Shown piece by piece: positions 1-7,726 of a stretch of DNA of 28,930 nt (position 1 is its first letter; the number at the start of each line of letters is the position of its first letter). Where the stretch lies: contig PMBV01000101.1 of the NCBI GenBank assembly GCA_003153055.1, forward strand, positions 4,824 through 33,753. Reading direction: 5' to 3'. The position numbers were made by a program, and so were the translations under genes. The stretch is from Myxococcales bacterium (lineage in GTDB: Bacteria; Myxococcota; Myxococcia; Myxococcales; Myxococcaceae). A model generated the notes under the pieces. The model searched no databases. It had not been told where the DNA came from and was given only the letters and a program-made list of their open reading frames with translations.

Positions 1-665
1 CCGAGAAGGAGTCGGAGCGCCGAGCGCTGCTGCTCGGCGTTCTGCCGGCTGGCATCGAGCGCCTGCTCAGCCTCGAGGTACTGGGTCTCGACCCGCGAGA
101 CGTCGGCCTCGTCGACGGCGCCGGCGCGGTAGCGCTCCCGGGTGAGCTCCGAGGTCTGCCTCGCCGCGTCGCGCACCTCGCGGGAGAACAGGATGGTTCG
201 CTCGGCGATGACGGCCCCGACATACTGCTGCTTCACCAGCGAAGTGAGGAGCCGCTCCGCGTCGAGCCGGGCCACCTGGGCCACTTCGACGCCGGAACGG
301 GCCACGCGCTCCCTGAGCTCACGCTTCCCTGCGAGGAGTTGCCACAGCGCGCCCTGGTCGGAGAGTTGGGCGCCGAGGGCGGGGCTTCCGGCGCGACAGC
401 CAGCGCCGTAGCAGCCGATCGACGGACCAGCCGAGAGAGACACCGTCGGGTTGGGGAGCGCCCCCGCCGCCTCGAGATCGCCTTTGGCCTGGGCGATGGA
501 CGCCTCCGCCGCTCTCACGTCGAAGCCGTGGCCTTTCGCCTCGCTCACGGCCTCCTGGAGGGACAGGGGAGCACCCGACGCCACCGCAGCCGACAGGAGC
601 GCGCAGGTCACCCAGGCGCGGCCAGCGAGGGCTCCAGCTTCGATGCGAGCAGATGTGTTGGTCAC
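1..665 (-). CDS. TolC-family outer-membrane efflux protein (partial, N-terminal part)
   Basis: The reverse strand reads continuously from a GTG at 665 to the window edge (221 codons plus two bases), so the C-terminus is missing. The protein has a hydrophobic, signal-like N-terminus ending near AVASGA, followed by LSLQEAVSEA. It then has long alternating helices with the typical outer-membrane-factor phrases LPNPTVSLS, TRERYRAGAVDEADVSRVETQYLEAEQALD and LRLLLG (written here as separate motifs of one helical hairpin). These proteins form the trimeric outer-membrane channel of tripartite exporters of the RND or ABC class; the CzcC-like heavy-metal branch is possible but not shown. The gene lies 114 bp downstream of an NtrC-type regulator on the same strand, with a duplicated 12-bp motif between them. 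The GTG is chosen because no in-frame ATG lies near the signal peptide. Confidence 0.85.
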   Translation of the reverse strand, partial: MTNTSARIEAGALAGRAWVTCALLSAAVASGAPLSLQEAVSEAKGHGFDVRAAEASIAQAKGDLEAAGALPNPTVSLSAGPSIGCYGAGCRAGSPALGAQLSDQGALWQLLAGKRELRERVARSGVEVAQVARLDAERLLTSLVKQQYVGAVIAERTILFSREVRDAARQTSELTRERYRAGAVDEADVSRVETQYLEAEQALDASRQNAEQQRSALRLLL

Positions 666-728
666 GCCCCCCGACGAAGCATGAGCCGCGCCGCGCTCAA
701 CCCGTTGAAATCGCGAAGTGGGTGCGTC

Positions 729-762
729 TCGAGGTGAAAGCGCCTTTCGGTCGAGGTGAAAG
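729..762. promoter_or_regulatory. Direct repeat, possible operator upstream of the efflux gene
   Basis: The 12-mer TCGAGGTGAAAG occurs at 729-740 and again at 751-762, a period of 22 bp or about two helical turns. It lies in the 114-bp gap between the regulator's stop and the efflux gene's GTG. Two same-face sites of this kind suit dimer binding by a transcription factor such as the neighbouring regulator. This is inference from spacing only. Confidence 0.4.
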
Positions 763-779
763 TTCTTTTCGAGCGGCGC

Positions 780-2114
780 TCAACCCTCGCTCTCGCGCAC
801 CAGCTTGTTGAAGGTCGGGTGGGAAATGCCCAGGGCCTTTGCCGTGTCGAGGCGGCGCCCACCCAGCCGCACCAGCGCCCACTTGGCATAGCGGCGCTCG
901 AGGTCATCGAGGCTCACCAGCTCCTTCACCGCGAACTCGTCGGTGGCCGCCGGGGCCGATGGAGCCGCCCCGTTCCCCAGCCAGTCGAAGCTCAAGGTGT
1001 GGCCCTCGAGCACGGTGGCCCGCTCGAGAATGTTGCGCAGCTCCCGGACGTTGCCGGGGAAGCTGTACCGCCGCAGCCGCTCGAGGGCGCCCTCTCCCAG
1101 CACCGGCAGCTCCCGCCGGCCTTGCTCGGCGCAGACCCGAGAGAGGAGCCCATGGATCAAGCCGGGGACATCTTCGGGGCGCTCCCTCAGGGGCGGCACC
1201 TTGAGTCGGAACACCGACAGGCGGAACAGCAAGTCATCCCGCACCGAGCCGGAGTCGACGTCGCGATTGGTGGCGGCCACCACCCGTGCGGTGGCCGAGA
1301 GCTCCACGGCGCCGCCCAACCGGCGGAACCGGCCCTGGTCGAGGAACGTGAGGAGCTTGGCCTGCATCGGCGCCGACAGCTCACCCACCTCATCGAGGAA
1401 GAGGGTGCCTCCCTGGGCCAGCTCGACCAGCCCACGCCGGGCCGCCCGGGCGTCGGTGAAGGCTCCTCGCTCATGGCCGAACAGCTCGCTCTCGGCCATG
1501 GCCTCGGGAATGGCCGCGCAGTTGACTTGAACGAACGGGGCCGCCGCGCCGAAGGACTTCTCGTGGAGGTACCAGGCCAGCGCTTCCTTGCCGCTGCCCG
1601 TCTCGCCCAAGAGCAGCACTGGGCTGCGCGGGCTGGTGGTGGCGATACGGTCGAGCGTCGACACCACGGCCTTCATCGCCCCCGACACCGGCGCTACCAG
1701 GGCCCGGCGGGTCGTCAGCCGCCCCTCGGCCAGCGAGAGCCGGTCATGCAGGCGAATGTCCTCGGCGGCCCGGCGCGCCTTCATCACCAGGTCCGACAGT
1801 TCGATGGGCTTGGCGAGGTAGTCGAGCGCTCCCAAGCGAATCGCGTCCACCGCGCTGGAGATGTCGCCGTGCGCCGTCACCATCACCACCACCACCGAGG
1901 GGAAGTTGGCCTTCAGCTCGGGCAAGTAGGCCAGCCCGTCGCCGTCGGGCAGCTTGCGATCGAGGATGACGAGGTCGAACGAGCCCTCGGTGACCGCCAG
2001 GCGGGCCTCGTGGAGCGAGTGCGCCACCCGCACCGGAAACCCCTCGCGAGACAGCGTCGCCGCCGCCACGTTGGAGAAGGCGCGATCATCGTCCACCAGA
2101 AGCGTGCTCAGCAT
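780..2114 (-). CDS. Sigma-54-dependent response regulator, NtrC family
   Basis: The protein has 444 residues and the complete three-domain NtrC layout. The receiver domain (about 1-115) has the acidic cluster DDD at 8-10, the likely phospho-acceptor D52 and the conserved K102. The AAA+ sigma-54 interaction domain (about 140-370) has Walker A GETGSGKE at 170-177, the sigma-54 contact loop written GAFTDA at 217-222, Walker B GGTLFLDE at 235-242 and the arginine-rich LRERPEDVP segment. A Fis-type helix-turn-helix lies at about 400-444. It should activate sigma-54 promoters when phosphorylated. No kinase gene is adjacent; the nearest is the orphan kinase at 9226-10842. The start ATG directly precedes the canonical receiver beta-strand LSTLLVDDD. 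It may be co-transcribed with the gene ending at 2164 (49 bp upstream) and the efflux gene downstream. Confidence 0.93.
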   Translation of the reverse strand: MLSTLLVDDDRAFSNVAAATLSREGFPVRVAHSLHEARLAVTEGSFDLVILDRKLPDGDGLAYLPELKANFPSVVVVMVTAHGDISSAVDAIRLGALDYLAKPIELSDLVMKARRAAEDIRLHDRLSLAEGRLTTRRALVAPVSGAMKAVVSTLDRIATTSPRSPVLLLGETGSGKEALAWYLHEKSFGAAAPFVQVNCAAIPEAMAESELFGHERGAFTDARAARRGLVELAQGGTLFLDEVGELSAPMQAKLLTFLDQGRFRRLGGAVELSATARVVAATNRDVDSGSVRDDLLFRLSVFRLKVPPLRERPEDVPGLIHGLLSRVCAEQGRRELPVLGEGALERLRRYSFPGNVRELRNILERATVLEGHTLSFDWLGNGAAPSAPAATDEFAVKELVSLDDLERRYAKWALVRLGGRRLDTAKALGISHPTFNKLVRESEG

Positions 2115-2163
2115 GCCTCGGTCTTAGCGCACTCCCACTCAGAGGTCGGAGCGCGGTCGGAAT

Positions 2164-3795
2164 CTAGCCAGTCAGAAACCCAAGGCCGATGCTGAAGCGG
2201 TACTGTGGGTAGAGCAGCGGCACACCACGGATCTGAGGCACCGGCACCGAGATACTGAGGGGGTTGATGATGAGGAGCAACGCCCGAGAGACCTTCCATT
2301 CCAGCCCCAGCGGGCTCACGGCGCCGTAGAACCCAAGGCTCCCCTTGGGCGCTCCGTAGAGGTCCATCATCAAATACGAGAAGCCGAGGTTCAGCGTCGT
2401 TCGTAGGTTGAAGTTCTCGTACGCCAGAGGGAACCGGAGGATGATAGTCCCATAGGTGTTGATCACGCCTCTCTGGAACGTCGTGGGGCCGCCGTACAGC
2501 GAGAGCCACGGATTCCACTCCGCATCCCAGCCGAAGGTCCAATGCGTGCTGACGCGAAGGCGGAGGCCGACCTGGACGGCGACGGCTGGTTTGTCGATCG
2601 CCCCCGAAAGCCCCAGGTACCCACCGAATGCGAGCTCTGATGGATCCCGCGGTCCGGGCTGCGGCACCGGGACCGTCACTGGAGGCGGCGGGCTGTGTGA
2701 GACCGCCGGGGGTTGGCTCGGCTCCTCGGCTTGCGCGCCGCGGAGGGCGACCACCAGCACGCCCGCGAGCACGAGCCCCCGGGCCCTCGAGATGCCACCG
2801 AGGACGAGCGCCGCGACGAGCCCCAGGGCCGAAGCGCCGCCAGCGGAACTGCAGCCCTTTGCTGTGGCGGCGGCCTGGTACTGTCTCTCTGGAGCGCCGC
2901 ACCAGCCGTTGTCGAACGTACACCCCGGCGAGTAAGACAGATACGTATCGAGGAGCCCGTCGACCGCGACGACCTTCTGGGCCCTCGTGAGCTGAGGGTC
3001 GAGCGTCGTCCTCAGGAGCGCGACCGAGGCCGCGGACGCCAGTGTGCGCCTGGTCGTTCTGAGCTCGTCGGAATCGTCGCAGACGTCGAGGGCCGAGAGA
3101 TGTGCGGGCCCATCTCGTGACTCCACCAGCGTCTTGTTCTCCTCGTCGATCCAGTTCAAGACAACGGTGATCTTCAGGCCGTCGGCGGTTCGGTAGGTAT
3201 GGGCAAAGCTGTCTTGCACGGCGTGCATCGCCTGGCCGATGCGCACGTAGTACGTTGGCAGACGAGCGTCGACGTTTCCCCGCAGTGCCAGGTGGAGCGG
3301 CAAGGACTCCCGCACGGCTGGGTCCGGCGCGCCGTTGGCGTCGAGCCCGTCGAGCGCTTCCGCCACCCGCCCGCGAATGAAGTTCCGGCAATCGTCGACC
3401 GCTGCTTGAGATCCGCTCGGTTCGTCCTGCGCCGCGCTGCGAAGGCAGTGCTCGTCTTGGTTGTCGGGGTTTCCGTGGACCTGCGCCAGGAGGCTGAGGT
3501 CGTCCGACGCCCTTCCCTTGAGGTCGTTGTCGCGGACACTCACCAGCAGGGTCGCGGCGCCGAGGTCCTTCATGTCCTGAGCCGGAGTGAACTCCAGATC
3601 GCCGATGAGGGCGCGTTCGTCGTTCGTCGCCGAGATCGGCGCGCTCTGCGGAAGCTCGAGGCGGACCGCCCGGAGCGCTTCGGTCGCGAGGCGTTCGTGA
3701 CACCCCGGAGTGAAGATCGTCGAGATCGTATAGGCACTCGTCGAACCAGCGATGGCGACGAAGCCGACCAGGAATCTGCGTGGGATTCTTCTCAT
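2164..3795 (-). CDS. Zn-phospholipase C/S1-P1-like MYXO-CTERM protein fused to outer-membrane beta-barrel
   Basis: The protein is 543 residues from the ATG at 3795; an in-frame ATG at 3834 exists but lacks a Shine-Dalgarno sequence and would put polar residues before the signal peptide. Residues 1-22 are a Sec signal peptide. The domain at about 25-290 contains HERLATEAL near 33-41 and HAVQDSFAH at 191-199, a histidine/aspartate pattern like the zinc ligands of phospholipase C and S1/P1 nucleases. Residues 313-339 (KGCSS, hydrophobic 321-335, then RAR) resemble a MYXO-CTERM sorting tail. Such a tail normally ends a protein, but here the frame continues into a second signal-like segment (341-356, ending AQA). 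A Pro-rich linker (360-385) follows, then a Gly/aromatic-rich beta-strand domain (386-543) like a small outer-membrane barrel. Substrate unknown. The domain calls are family inference. Confidence 0.7.
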   Translation of the reverse strand: MRRIPRRFLVGFVAIAGSTSAYTISTIFTPGCHERLATEALRAVRLELPQSAPISATNDERALIGDLEFTPAQDMKDLGAATLLVSVRDNDLKGRASDDLSLLAQVHGNPDNQDEHCLRSAAQDEPSGSQAAVDDCRNFIRGRVAEALDGLDANGAPDPAVRESLPLHLALRGNVDARLPTYYVRIGQAMHAVQDSFAHTYRTADGLKITVVLNWIDEENKTLVESRDGPAHLSALDVCDDSDELRTTRRTLASAASVALLRTTLDPQLTRAQKVVAVDGLLDTYLSYSPGCTFDNGWCGAPERQYQAAATAKGCSSAGGASALGLVAALVLGGISRARGLVLAGVLVVALRGAQAEEPSQPPAVSHSPPPPVTVPVPQPGPRDPSELAFGGYLGLSGAIDKPAVAVQVGLRLRVSTHWTFGWDAEWNPWLSLYGGPTTFQRGVINTYGTIILRFPLAYENFNLRTTLNLGFSYLMMDLYGAPKGSLGFYGAVSPLGLEWKVSRALLLIINPLSISVPVPQIRGVPLLYPQYRFSIGLGFLTG

Positions 3796-4370
3796 ACCGC
3801 CACGCTCTGCACGGCCGGCGCCACTCTGGAACATCGAAGAACAGTCATGAATTCGGAGGCCTGCCTCGAAAGCGCAGAGTCACCCAATCGAATTGAAGGA
3901 CGGGCGTCAGACGCGATTGGGCCTGGGGGCGCGGATGCCCACCCCCGGGCCTCGCGTTGTTCGGTGTCCAGGCCGGGCGCTGGACCGGCAGAGTGGTGAC
4001 AGCTTCACGCCGTGCCGAGGTGGACGCCCGGGGTCAGAGTCAACGAGTGCGGCAAGTGAACGGTGGGGCGAGCCGCCACGCCCCTCCAGCGTTTGGCCGT
4101 AGGAAGGGACGTTGTTCGCCCCAGCGGTCGTCCTCGCCCCGCGGCGCCAGAGCGGGCCCCTCGCCTTGGGGCGAGGCGGGGAAGTGGGGAAGGCCGTCCG
4201 CCCAGGACAAAGAAGAAGCCTCTGCGGCCATGAGGTGCCTCAGGCTCACTCAAGGCCCCTGCGCGTCGGGCGCCTCCGCGCAGGGCCGAGATTCCTCGCC
4301 CCGAATCTCCGGACAACCTGTAGGGAGCTGCGCCGCGCTCCCAGAAGCGAAGTCCGCTAAGAGGACGCTC
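3796..4370. other. Intergenic region with several inverted repeats, no gene seen
   Basis: These 575 bp separate the divergent genes at 3795 and 4371. No open frame here has a Shine-Dalgarno, recognisable motif or plausible protein composition. Inverted repeats visible by eye are CCCAATCG/CGATTGGG (3883-3890 with 3914-3921), CCTCGCC/GGCGAGG (4159-4165 with 4170-4176) and CCCTGCGCG/CGCGCAGGG (4257-4265 with 4277-4285). The right end should hold the promoter and leader of the esterase gene. A small structured RNA is possible but not shown. Confidence 0.5.
4257..4285. terminator. Strong hairpin upstream of the esterase gene
   Basis: A perfect 9-bp stem CCCTGCGCG/CGCGCAGGG with an 11-base loop lies about 85 bp before the ATG at 4371. 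No T-tract follows on either strand, so it could be a factor-dependent terminator, a leader structure of the esterase mRNA, or part of an unannotated RNA. Confidence 0.3.
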
Positions 4371-5530
4371 ATGCGACGTCCGACGACCTGGCGCACGGTG
4401 TGGATCGGTTTCAGCAGCCTCGCAATGCTGGGACTGTCTGCGTGCGCTCCCGGCGTGGTGGGGTGTCCGGGAGAGACTGAGTGCGCTGGCGGCGGAGCGG
4501 CGACCGGGGGCGCTCGGCGACCGGGGGCGGATCCTCGGTCGGAGGAGGCGGCTCGGCGACCGGAGGCGGGTCCGCGGTCGGAGGAGGCGGCTCGGCGACC
4601 GGAGGCGGAGCGGCGGCCGGCGGTGGCTCGGCGACTGGCGCCGCGGGACCCCGCTTCATCGGGCGCTTCGACTCGGCCAAGCGGTTTTCCTGGTCCCACA
4701 GCGCCATTGCCCTCCGCTTCACTGGCACGAGCCTCTCGGTGACGTTGGCGGGTCCCGTCGTTTGGTACGAGGTCCTCCTCGACGGCCAGCGTTCCAAGTT
4801 CCAGGGCGGCAACGGCACCTTCTCGCTCGCCTCTGGGCTCACCGATGGCCCGCACGACGTCATGGTGATTCGCCGCCAGGAGTCCTTCAATGGCATCAGC
4901 ACCTTCGTGCGGTTCAGCGCGCCCGAGACGGCCTGGCTGCCGAACCTCATCCCGCCGCGGCGTCTGGAGGTGATCGGCGACTCGATCTCGGCGGGCTACG
5001 GGAATGAGGGGTGCCCCTGGGACACCAACGAGAACGCCGATCTCACCTACGGGGCCCTGGCCGCGAGTGAAGTTGGCGCCGATCTCCACATCATCGCCCA
5101 GTCGGGCATCGGCATGGCCAAGAGCCTCAGCAACGCGGTGACGATGCCAGCGATCTACGAGCACACCTTCGGCGACAACGAAACCACCGCGTGGGACTTC
5201 TCCAAGTACTCGCCACAGGTGGTCGTCATCAACCTCGGGACCAACGACAACGCCGCGAAGGTCAACACCACCACCTACAAGACGACCTACGGGACCTTCC
5301 TCAACACGGTCCGAGGTCACTCCCCCGACGCGCTCATCTACTGCGTCTCCGACGATGGCACCCTGAGCACCGAGGTCCAAGCCGTGGTGGACGCCAAGGC
5401 CGACCCGAAAATCAAGTACCTCCTCCTCGAAGGAAATGGTGGCGGCTGCGATGGCCACCCCGACCTCGCTGGCCACCGCGCCATGGCCGACCAGCTCCTC
5501 GCCGCGCTCCACGCCGATCTCGGCTGGTAG
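4371..5530 (+). CDS. CE2-like SGNH/GDSL esterase lipoprotein, frameshifted in the linker
   Basis: A lipoprotein start lies at ATG 4371, with GAGG at 4362-4365: a basic n-region, a hydrophobic core and lipobox LSAC. It reads into a Gly-rich linker, but the catalytic part is in another frame, open from 4481 to the TAG at 5530. The linker is a 39-bp tandem repeat, and comparison of units shows one G missing near 4511; restoring it joins both frames. The C-terminal part has a beta-rich domain (about 4640-4940) and then an SGNH hydrolase with GDS at 4976-4984, GTND at 5237-5248 and the Asp/His pair DGH at 5450-5458. This order matches acetylxylan-esterase family CE2, which deacetylates polysaccharides. 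The cause may be a real inactivating mutation, slippage or a sequencing error. If the signal is lost, the internal GTG at 4481 would give a cytoplasmic product. Confidence 0.75.
4498..4613 (+). repeat. 39-bp tandem repeat encoding Gly/Ser linker
   Basis: Units starting at 4536 and 4575 are nearly identical over 39 bp (13 codons, Gly/Ser/Ala/Thr-rich). A diverged earlier copy from about 4498 is one base short in its run GGGGGC-GCTCGG, compared with GGAGGCGGCTCGG in the later copies. Repeats of this kind are prone to slippage, which could create or reverse the frameshift. Confidence 0.7.
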
Positions 5531-5536
5531 GTCGCA

Positions 5537-5569
5537 GAGCGGTCGGCGCGCCGAAGGGCCGCTCGGCGC
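5537..5569. terminator. Possible bidirectional terminator between convergent genes
   Basis: Between the esterase stop (5530) and the hydrolase stop (5632), GCGCCGA (5548-5554) pairs with TCGGCGC (5563-5569) over an 8-base loop. An overlapping alternative pairs GAGCGG (5537-5542) with CCGCTC (5559-5564) around the palindrome TCGGCGCGCCGA. No U-tract follows, so the terminator role rests on position. Confidence 0.35.
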
Positions 5570-5631
5570 TCGTGTCTGCCGGTGCCGGGCACACGAAGGT
5601 CAACCGCACTGAGCAGCATGGTCTCAGGCTC

Positions 5632-6381
5632 CTATTCGCTTGGCTCCAGACACCGCGCAAGGGCCTGAGCGAACGCCTCTGGCTGCTCGAGCATCATCAG
5701 GTGCCCACAACCCTCGAGCACTGCAGAGCCGGCGCAACTCCGCGTGGCCCATTCCGGCACATCCCAGCCCGCCCGAGAGCGCTCACCCGCCAGCAAGTAC
5801 ACCGGATGGGTACTGAAGACGCGCTGGACCGCGGCCAGGTACGCGACCGGCCCGGTGGTGTCGACCACCGACTGCCCCATCGCTCGCAGCGTCGAGGCTG
5901 GCTGGTGCGCGAGCCATTGCGCGGCGGTGTCCCTCTGCGCGGCGGTGGCGCGAAGGCCGGAGCTCTCCAGCCAACCCGCGGGGTCCGCTCGAAAGCCCTC
6001 GAGCATGGCGTCGGCCTGCTCCGGGCTCATGCGCCCGATGGACGCCGACCAGAACGCGTCGCGCAGGGTGAAGTTGCCCTCAACCGAGACCACTCGGCGC
6101 ACCCGACTGGGGTGGGCCTCGGCCAAGAGGAGCGCCAGCACGCCGCCCACCGAGTGGCCGACCAGATCCACCGGCGCGTCGCCAACCTGCTCTGCCAGCT
6201 TCCGGGCCAGGTGCTCCAGCTGCGCAGGCAGTGAGATGGTTTCGAAGGCGGCATCGCGGTGCTCGCCATAGCCCAGCAGCTCAGGGGCGAAGCTTCCTCG
6301 CTCACGAAACTGCTTGGAAGTAGCCAGCGGCTCCAAGCTGCCGATGAGGCCATGAATGAAAACCACCGGTGGGAGCTTCAT
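5632..6381 (-). CDS. Alpha/beta-fold hydrolase
   Basis: The protein is 249 residues from the ATG at 6381, chosen because the fold's first beta-strand and oxyanion segment (LPPVVFIHG, residues 3-11) starts right there. The frame is open upstream, but the added sequence is low in recognisable structure. The nucleophile elbow GHSVGG places Ser at 77. The catalytic His is probably H227 in GCGHLMMLEQPEAF. The acid is not obvious; E200 or D207, after strand VYLLAGE, are candidates. The residues between about 105 and 190 look like a helical cap. There is no signal peptide, so the enzyme is probably cytoplasmic; the substrate cannot be read from sequence. It is divergent from the lysozyme gene, with 121 bp between the starts, and convergent with the esterase. 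Confidence 0.85.
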   Translation of the reverse strand: MKLPPVVFIHGLIGSLEPLATSKQFRERGSFAPELLGYGEHRDAAFETISLPAQLEHLARKLAEQVGDAPVDLVGHSVGGVLALLLAEAHPSRVRRVVSVEGNFTLRDAFWSASIGRMSPEQADAMLEGFRADPAGWLESSGLRATAAQRDTAAQWLAHQPASTLRAMGQSVVDTTGPVAYLAAVQRVFSTHPVYLLAGERSRAGWDVPEWATRSCAGSAVLEGCGHLMMLEQPEAFAQALARCLEPSE

Positions 6382-6502
6382 CGCGGGGTGGAATGTAACA
6401 ACCTTTGTCAGATTGGCGAAATGCTGGGCTCCGACACTCGCCGAGAATCCACCAAAGCCAGCCGGTGCCTTCCGGTGCCGAGGCAATGAACAGGAGCCCA
6501 TC

Positions 6503-7402
6503 GTGAGCGTCGCCCCTCTTTCGTCGAGTCCAACGGTCCGTCAGAGCGCCAGCCGTGCCCTGACGTCGGGCTACACCCCAGCGCCCTCCCTCGCGAGCGC
6601 CGAGTCGGGGAAGGCAGTGCTCAAGCGGGGCATGGAGGGCCCGGCGGTGAAGTCTCTCCAGCAGCTGCTCGGGAAGTCGGGCTTCAAGGTCTCGACGGAC
6701 GGCCAGTTCGGTCCCCAGACCGAGGCCGCGGTGCGCGCCTTTCAGAAGAAGCACAACCTGACCCAAGACGGATTGGCAGGGAGGCAGACGCTGGCGGCCC
6801 TCGAGTCATCGTACGCGCCGGCCCCTGCCCCTGGCACCGGGTCGACCGGCTCCAACGCCATTCTCTCCAAGTACAAGCCCACCGGAGCATCAGCGGCCAC
6901 TGCGCGGCAGGACGGCCTGTCTGCGGGACCTGCTGCTTCCGCCAAGATGGCCAAGACGGACCTCGCCCGGCTCAAGCCGTACGCGGCCGAGTTCCAGGCG
7001 GCGGGGAAGAAGTACGGCGTCCCGCCCGCGCTGTTGGCGGCCATCGCCAGCCGCGAGTCCCGCGGCGGGGCTGCGCTCGACTCGCGGGGCTATGGCGACG
7101 GAGGCAACGGCTTCGGGCTGATGCAGGTCGACAAGCGCTCCCACGCCCTCAAGGGTGGGCCGTACAGCGCCGAGCACATCGACCAGGCCGCCGGAATCCT
7201 CAAGAGCTCCCTCTCGTCGGTGCAGAAGTCCCACCCGAGCTGGCCGCCCGAGCAACAGCTGCGCGGCGCGGTGGCGGCGTACAACTCCGGCCCCGGCAAC
7301 GTGAAGACCATCGCCGGGATGGACATCGGGACGACGGGGAACGACTACTCCAACGATGTGTGGGCCCGCGCTCAGGCCCTCGCTCCGTCTTTCGGAGGGT
7401 GA
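6503..7402 (+). CDS. Peptidoglycan-binding goose-type lysozyme
   Basis: The protein is 299 residues from the GTG at 6503, which has AGGAG at 6492-6496. Residues 37-100 form a PG_binding_1 domain (VLKRGMEGPAVKSLQQLL, then DGQFGPQTEAAVRAFQ and GLAGRQTLAAL). A Pro/Gly/Ser/Ala-rich linker spans about 103-150. Residues 155-299 match goose-type lysozyme or SLT transglycosylase: catalytic Glu185 in ASRESRGG, GNGFGLMQVD at 201-210 and AYNSGPGNV at 259-267. It should cleave the MurNAc-GlcNAc bond of peptidoglycan. No Sec signal peptide is visible at this start, nor in the upstream in-frame extension from 6356, so the export route is unclear. In a predatory myxobacterium it could act on prey walls or in self-remodelling; that is inference. 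Confidence 0.9.
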   Translation: MSVAPLSSSPTVRQSASRALTSGYTPAPSLASAESGKAVLKRGMEGPAVKSLQQLLGKSGFKVSTDGQFGPQTEAAVRAFQKKHNLTQDGLAGRQTLAALESSYAPAPAPGTGSTGSNAILSKYKPTGASAATARQDGLSAGPAASAKMAKTDLARLKPYAAEFQAAGKKYGVPPALLAAIASRESRGGAALDSRGYGDGGNGFGLMQVDKRSHALKGGPYSAEHIDQAAGILKSSLSSVQKSHPSWPPEQQLRGAVAAYNSGPGNVKTIAGMDIGTTGNDYSNDVWARAQALAPSFGG

Positions 7403-7607
7403 AGCCCCGTAGGGCCGCGGCCCACGGTGAAGGAGGTGGGAGCGGAGCCGGCCGCTTTCCTCTCTACTTCGATGTGAATCTCTCCTAAACGTCTCATGCG
7501 CGCGTCGCTCACCCTTGCCTCGACCAGCCGGCGGGCGTCGACAGCAAAGAGATCCTCCCGCGCCCGACCGCCCGGGTGTGGTTGGGGAGCCTCGGAGGAG
7601 CCGGACC

Positions 7608-7715
7608 ATGGCCATTCACGACGACGCACGGAAGAGCCGCGACGCCCTGTTTCTTGATCGTGTGCTCACCGGCGCGCCCGCCGCCGGCCGCATCGCCTTC
7701 GCCAAGGCGTACTGA
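7608..7715 (+). CDS. Small 35-residue ORF upstream of cation exporter
   Basis: ATG at 7608 is preceded by AGGAG seven bases upstream and followed by 34 codons with mostly G/C third positions, ending TGA at 7713-7715. The next gene starts only 11 bp later. The peptide begins MAIHDDARKSRD, ends GRIAFAKAY, and has no membrane segment or known motif. It could be a real small protein co-translated with the exporter, a leader peptide or chance. Function unknown. Confidence 0.4.
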   Translation: MAIHDDARKSRDALFLDRVLTGAPAAGRIAFAKAY

Positions 7716-7726
7716 GGCCCGGCCAG

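Noticed and set aside
666..779. Sigma-54 promoter (-24/-12) before the efflux gene
   Set aside because: Only GG and GC at ten-base spacing can be found, which is expected by chance in DNA this GC-rich; the rest of the consensus is missing.
2108..3703. 531-codon minus-strand frame overlapping the phospholipase-like gene
   Set aside because: Same strand, different frame, Arg/Pro-rich and without motifs; the other frame has the signal peptide and metal-ligand pattern.
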